Assembly: GCA_025786725.1 (NCBI GenBank)
Contig: JAHLTZ010000016.1
Coordinates: forward strand, 372,001-436,000
Source of the DNA: Syncephalis fuscata
Taxonomy: Eukaryota > Zoopagomycota > Zoopagomycetes > Zoopagales > Piptocephalidaceae
Direction: 5' to 3'
Length of the DNA stretch: 64,000 nucleotides
The position numbers and the translations under genes were made by a program. This document shows positions 61,261-64,000 of the stretch, piece by piece. The first letter of the stretch is position 1; every line of letters starts with the position of its first letter. The notes beneath the pieces were generated by a model, which made no database searches, was not told where the DNA came from, and worked only from the letters and a program-made list of their open reading frames with translations.

Positions 61261-62942
61261 TCAATGGTTTCAAGACATTAGCATTGGTGGTGCAATCAAG
61301 CCACTATTCCAATACACTTTAGGTATATATTCGGTGAAAAGCAAGACCATTTGACAACTACGCCGTCCTGTCTATCCATATATCAAGTTTTGGCCAATGC
61401 TCCGGTTTATCCAGTCTTTAATTAATGGAATCATTATTTTATCAACAAACTTGCATATAGCTGTTCCTATTCAGCTGTCCAAGTTTATAGTAATAAACTT
61501 ATGGTTTCATCTTAACTGTATACAATCAAATTGCTATATCTATAACCATGTTCTATTTGCATCCAATAATGGCAATTATTGATCGAATAGTTAAATTAAC
61601 AAAAGACATGTACAATTATATTGTATTAGCCATAAGCATAGGATGGTATGAATATGGTAATGTTAAATGTGAATATTGTAGTAATGTATATTAGCAATAA
61701 AGTTGACTGTGCTTAGTTGTAAATATACCATGGGTAGTAACAAATCTATCACTATCATATGATGAAATGATGTTGTACTGATATTGATATAAAAATAATT
61801 TTTGATTGTTAACAACCTAGCACTACATTGTGACAGCTAGCAACTTAATGGCTACCGTCTTGTTTACGCTTACTTCTATCACCTAAGCACTAGCGACTAC
61901 TAATTAATCGCTTATATTAATATAACATGAACCTGATGCTATTATAAAATAAGCAATAAATAATTCTTCTTTTAATTATTGATTACCACAGTTAAGCTTT
62001 TCACAACTAAATAACATTTGTAACTAAAGCAGAGAAAAGAATATAGAACCAAAGATATAGATATGTTTATTATAATGCCAATAAAGCTAGTGTTTTATAG
62101 TAAATACTGTTGTTAATAGAATTTAAACTTTGTCCATATGGTTGATCATATGTCAGTAAATAACAAGTATCTACTGGTTATGTCCCTGTATAAATGTTTA
62201 TGATTGTTAGTACTAGTATTTAATATATTCCTGTTGCGGCTATTTATATGTTATCGTTAGCATGCTGTTCAATTACATGGTAGATGTCATGGATCAATCG
62301 CATGGTGAATAATCATGGCCATAATACCGTAATTCAATACCGTAATGACATGCTGCTATTTTTATTGTCAAGTAAATTAAACAGATAACTGACGTTATAG
62401 CAATAAAACTGATATCTGATTAGTACAATATCTAATATTGGATTACTACGCATTTACACATAGTATAAACTATATATTTTATAGTAAAAATGGTGTCGAT
62501 ACTACTTTACTATTTACTTTAGCTGTATATGCTTTTATGAAACAAACGGCTGATATAAATGATTTTGAACACGCATTTCAATTTAATAAATAAATATTTC
62601 CTTTTCTCCTGTTTAATAATTTAAAACAGCATGAAATCATTACTTATGATATTTAACTATATGAATTCTCATTTTAGCTGGTCAACGACCTCATGGGTAA
62701 ACATTTGTTGACAATATCCTCCACTATTGTCTAATTTTTCCTTATTCATTTACCCTCTCCTCAATACTCCCCTTGTACAATCTAAAACATAACAGTATGT
62801 GTGCATTGTGCAGTTTTATTAAATGCTATGCATAATATTTTTTGTTTTCATGCGTTACTTTCGTTTAGCACTATCGTTCTAGCTGTATCATCAATAGTTG
62901 GATTGTTGCTAAACTCAGTCTAAAATGGTATGACGGTAATAG
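61261..62942. other. 3' flank of microexon gene
   Basis: About 1.7 kb of AT-rich DNA before the promoter repeat returns. It includes a 32-codon extension open from the last acceptor to TGA 61352-61354, and an isolated exon-like element at 62678-62696 (CTCATTTTAG acceptor, 19 nt, GTAA donor). No other gene seen. Confidence 0.5.
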
Positions 62943-64000
62943 TTTGCTATAAGCCAAATCAGTAAGTCCTTGAGGTACCAATTATTTTTCATTGGTTTTT
63001 TGCTTTAGTTTGTTTTTTTGTATTCTATCTTGCTTAATTTGTCAAAAGTGGTTTCAGAAATGTGGGCAGAACTTAGGCCTTAGATGATTACCGGCTGATA
63101 TGCAATCCACAGCCACTATGCATTCGAAATTACTGGTAATTGTTTAATGCTTTCTATTGGGTCTAGCTAGTGTCTGCATATTGCATTGCGTGTAGTTTAG
63201 CCGATGCAATTTAGTCTACACCTGAAAACTGGTGACGAAAATGACCTGTTGGAATGTTTCATTGCTCAAATGCTGTGATGCATCACCCTACAAATAGTAC
63301 TTATTGTATAGTCAATTGCAAATAATTTAGATGAGCCGCCATTTAAATGATGGTAGTTGCGCAGCATGTAGTATGGTATGCCTGGATGTGATGCATTGTG
63401 AATTCAAAGCAATAATTACCCCCCCCCCATAACAATGGGCATAGTGTCGAATGAAATGTATACATGTGCCAATCAACACACTTTATAATTTAAAAATTAT
63501 GGCTGGCCTATGTATGGCAATAAAACCTGTATAAAATACCAATTTGATATATTAAACTTGTTTTTGCATCAGTGTTGCGTGCTATTCTGTATGCAACAGA
63601 TATTGAGGACTAAATCGGTAGAAATGGCAGCAAAGACTTCATTATCGTTTTTACCAAATAGTTAAATCGTGTAACAAAAAATTCAGGCTAATATGCCTAT
63701 TTTTATCCCATAGTACTGGATTACGAACATTGTTACACCATTCGTGTAAATAACTAGCAGATTGAAGTAAAGACCGGGCAAGTTAAAATCAGGACCAAAC
63801 AGGTTAAAACCAAGGCTGAGATACATATTATTACGCCATGAATCTATTGGTACATGTGCACCTCAACCACTGTTTGGATTGTTTTATTGGTTCATATTAC
63901 ACATCAATGGTATATATCGTATACTACAGTATACTAGCATTTCAACAAGATTATAAGTTTAAATAGCCCACAAAATATACACAACCAACTGCAATATCAT
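62943..64000. repeat. Promoter-side direct repeat, copy 2 (cut by window end)
   Basis: Matches 56549-57604 apart from a longer C run (10 C at about 63419-63428). The window ends about 100 bp before the position of the start codon in copy 1, so a second microexon gene probably begins just outside. Confidence 0.93.

Noticed and set aside
1-64000. tRNA, rRNA or snRNA genes
   Set aside because: I looked for B-box-like GGTTCRANNCC and for recognisable U-snRNA or 5S cores on both strands and found none. A tRNAscan/Infernal run would be decisive.

Overview
The window looks like nuclear DNA of a fungus. It holds an Mbp1-type APSES/ankyrin transcription factor, an Arg2-type N-acetylglutamate synthase (kinase-like plus acetyltransferase domains), an m-AAA protease, Rab5, a WDR44 homologue and many secreted hydrolases. 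Intergenic DNA is AT-rich. Genes carry short introns (about 45-80 nt) with GTAAGT donors, ACTAAC/ACTAAT-like branch sites and TAG acceptors. I infer an intron-rich, early-diverging fungal lineage, but the sequence alone does not fix the phylum. I recognised no tRNA, rRNA, CRISPR array or transposase.

Layout. 1-11.9 kb: three secreted carboxylesterases (two tandem on +, the first cut by the window edge, and one on -) around a multi-LIM protein. 13-30 kb, all +: Rab5, the APSES factor, an F-box protein, a Rho-like GTPase and a mitochondrial AFG3-type protease. 30-38 kb: a glutamine-rich secreted protein, a conserved helix-hairpin-helix-like protein, a 52-residue secreted protein and a secreted subtilisin. 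39-51 kb, all -: a C2-EMAP fusion, a WDR44-like WD40 protein, a multi-pass membrane protein and N-acetylglutamate synthase. 51-55 kb: a Dabb-domain protein and an acylaminoacyl-peptidase. The last 9 kb holds one extraordinary gene and the start of what is probably a second copy.

The standout is at 57.7-61.3 kb. After a normal signal-peptide exon there are 42 consecutive repeats of about 81 bp. Each repeat is a complete short intron ending in AG, then exactly 3 nt (once 2 nt), then a new donor, GTAAGT in 38 of 42. Splicing every unit would join 42 one-codon microexons into a small secreted cysteine-rich peptide, with a stop codon two bases into the last exon. The 3-nt inserts vary strongly while the flanking splice signals stay fixed. 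About 1.06 kb of promoter-side sequence upstream is repeated almost perfectly at the right edge of the window, which points to a second gene copy beyond it.

A second pattern is technical or biological. Five otherwise intact genes hold eight reading-frame breaks, and the single 2-nt microexon makes a ninth. All nine go in the same direction, as if one base were missing at each place. Consensus deletion errors in a long-read assembly are the simplest explanation. Gene boundaries and exons below are my own reading of splice signals and frame continuity, without transcript data.
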